Assembly: GCA_050744245.1 (NCBI GenBank)
Contig: JBOGGX010000127.1
Location: 1-5,604, forward strand
Reading direction: 5' to 3'
DNA: 5,604 bases
Source of the DNA: JBOGGX01 sp050744245
GTDB taxonomy: Bacteria; Actinomycetota; Acidimicrobiia; Acidimicrobiales; JBOGGX01
Positions 5,424 through 5,604 of this stretch are shown here, one piece after another. Each line of letters opens with the position of its first letter. Within the stretch, counting starts at the first letter, position 1. Both the position numbers and the translations under genes were made by a program. The notes beneath the pieces are model-generated. The model did not search any database. It was not told the origin of the DNA and saw nothing but the letters and a program-made list of their open reading frames with translations.

Positions 5424-5604
5424 TGCTGCGTACCGTGAACCATAGACCACCGCTGCTGTGGGAGACGCTGCTTCCGGCCGAGTGCCGGGCCATGCCCGCC
5501 GCGCTGGAGGCGGTCGACCGGCTCCTGGACGACGAGCGGTTCTTTGCGCCCTACCGTCGCCACTTCGACCCCGCGCTGGGCCGGCCGTCGATCCCGATCG
5601 AGAC
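5423..5604 (+). CDS. DDE-type transposase, N-terminal part (DUF772/InsH-N type), cut by the window end
   Basis: The frame is open from 5279 to the last base. From the GTG at 5423 it gives 60 complete codons: MLRTVNHRPPLLWE, a helix VDRLLDDERFFAPY (31-44), then RRHFDPALGRPSIPIE (45-60). The last block, FDP-LGRPS-PIE, is the hallmark of the N-terminal domain of IS5/IS1182-like transposases (InsH N-terminal, DUF772); the catalytic DDE region would lie beyond the window. The family within this group cannot be fixed from 60 residues. Starts considered: GTG 5423, with AAGGAG 11 nt upstream, and an in-frame ATG at 5372 lacking a ribosome binding site, which would add 17 residues and put the hairpin inside the gene. 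The first is preferred, moderately. No stop or frameshift is seen in the visible part. Confidence 0.8.
   Translation, partial: MLRTVNHRPPLLWETLLPAECRAMPAALEAVDRLLDDERFFAPYRRHFDPALGRPSIPIE

Larger units (their letters stand above)
5274..5604 (+). mobile_element. Left part of an insertion sequence (continues past the window)
   Basis: Directly after the nitroreductase stop the sequence changes to a more AT-rich tract (5274-5320) with several small inverted repeats, followed by a transposase gene on the same strand. The exact left end is not determinable: the right end and target duplication lie outside the window. Candidate terminal sequence lies around 5283-5310, where ttcgac (5283-5288) is mirrored by gtcgaa (5302-5307). 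A TTGACC at 5316-5321 could be part of an internal promoter -35, but no matching -10 is clear at 16-18 nt. Confidence 0.7.

Overview
The window is very GC-rich, with G or C at nearly every third codon position, GTG starts and leaderless-looking genes. It is probably from an Actinomycetota chromosome (an Acidimicrobiia-type lineage is possible, but the sequence alone cannot settle this). No rRNA, tRNA or CRISPR array is visible.

Layout, left to right. (a) The last 23 codons of an unidentified plus-strand gene run convergently into (b) a minus-strand pair: a trypsin-fold serine protease of the NAL1-like type (H138/D186/S279) and, 1 nt after its stop, a 73-residue protein that resembles the protease's own N-terminal domain. 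Upstream of the protease, a 124-bp gap holds three tandem 15-bp near-identical repeats, a candidate operator. (c) A minus-strand intracellular GH1 beta-glucosidase (E168/E352) diverges across 53 bp from (d) a plus-strand GT1/MGT-type glycosyltransferase, which is split by one frameshift near 3570-3590. (e) Convergent with it is a minus-strand LtrA-type membrane protein gene that is both frame-broken and apparently internally deleted. (f) Divergent from ltrA across 48 bp, with a small palindrome between them, is an intact FMN nitroreductase-family gene with a strong ribosome binding site. (g) Right after its stop the base composition changes and an insertion sequence begins. Its DDE-type transposase is cut by the window edge, and a 54-nt hairpin covers the transposase ribosome binding site and start codon.

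How the parts relate. The protease and its small partner are probably co-translated. The glycosyltransferase/beta-glucosidase pair recalls glucosylation/deglucosylation pairs, but the glycosyltransferase frame is broken in this sequence. Two broken genes lie within 1.7 kb of the IS element, which suggests a decaying accessory segment, although assembly indels could give the same picture. The most unusual structures are the stand-alone protease N-domain, the triple 15-bp repeat, and the hairpin over the transposase start, which may shield it from read-through transcription.
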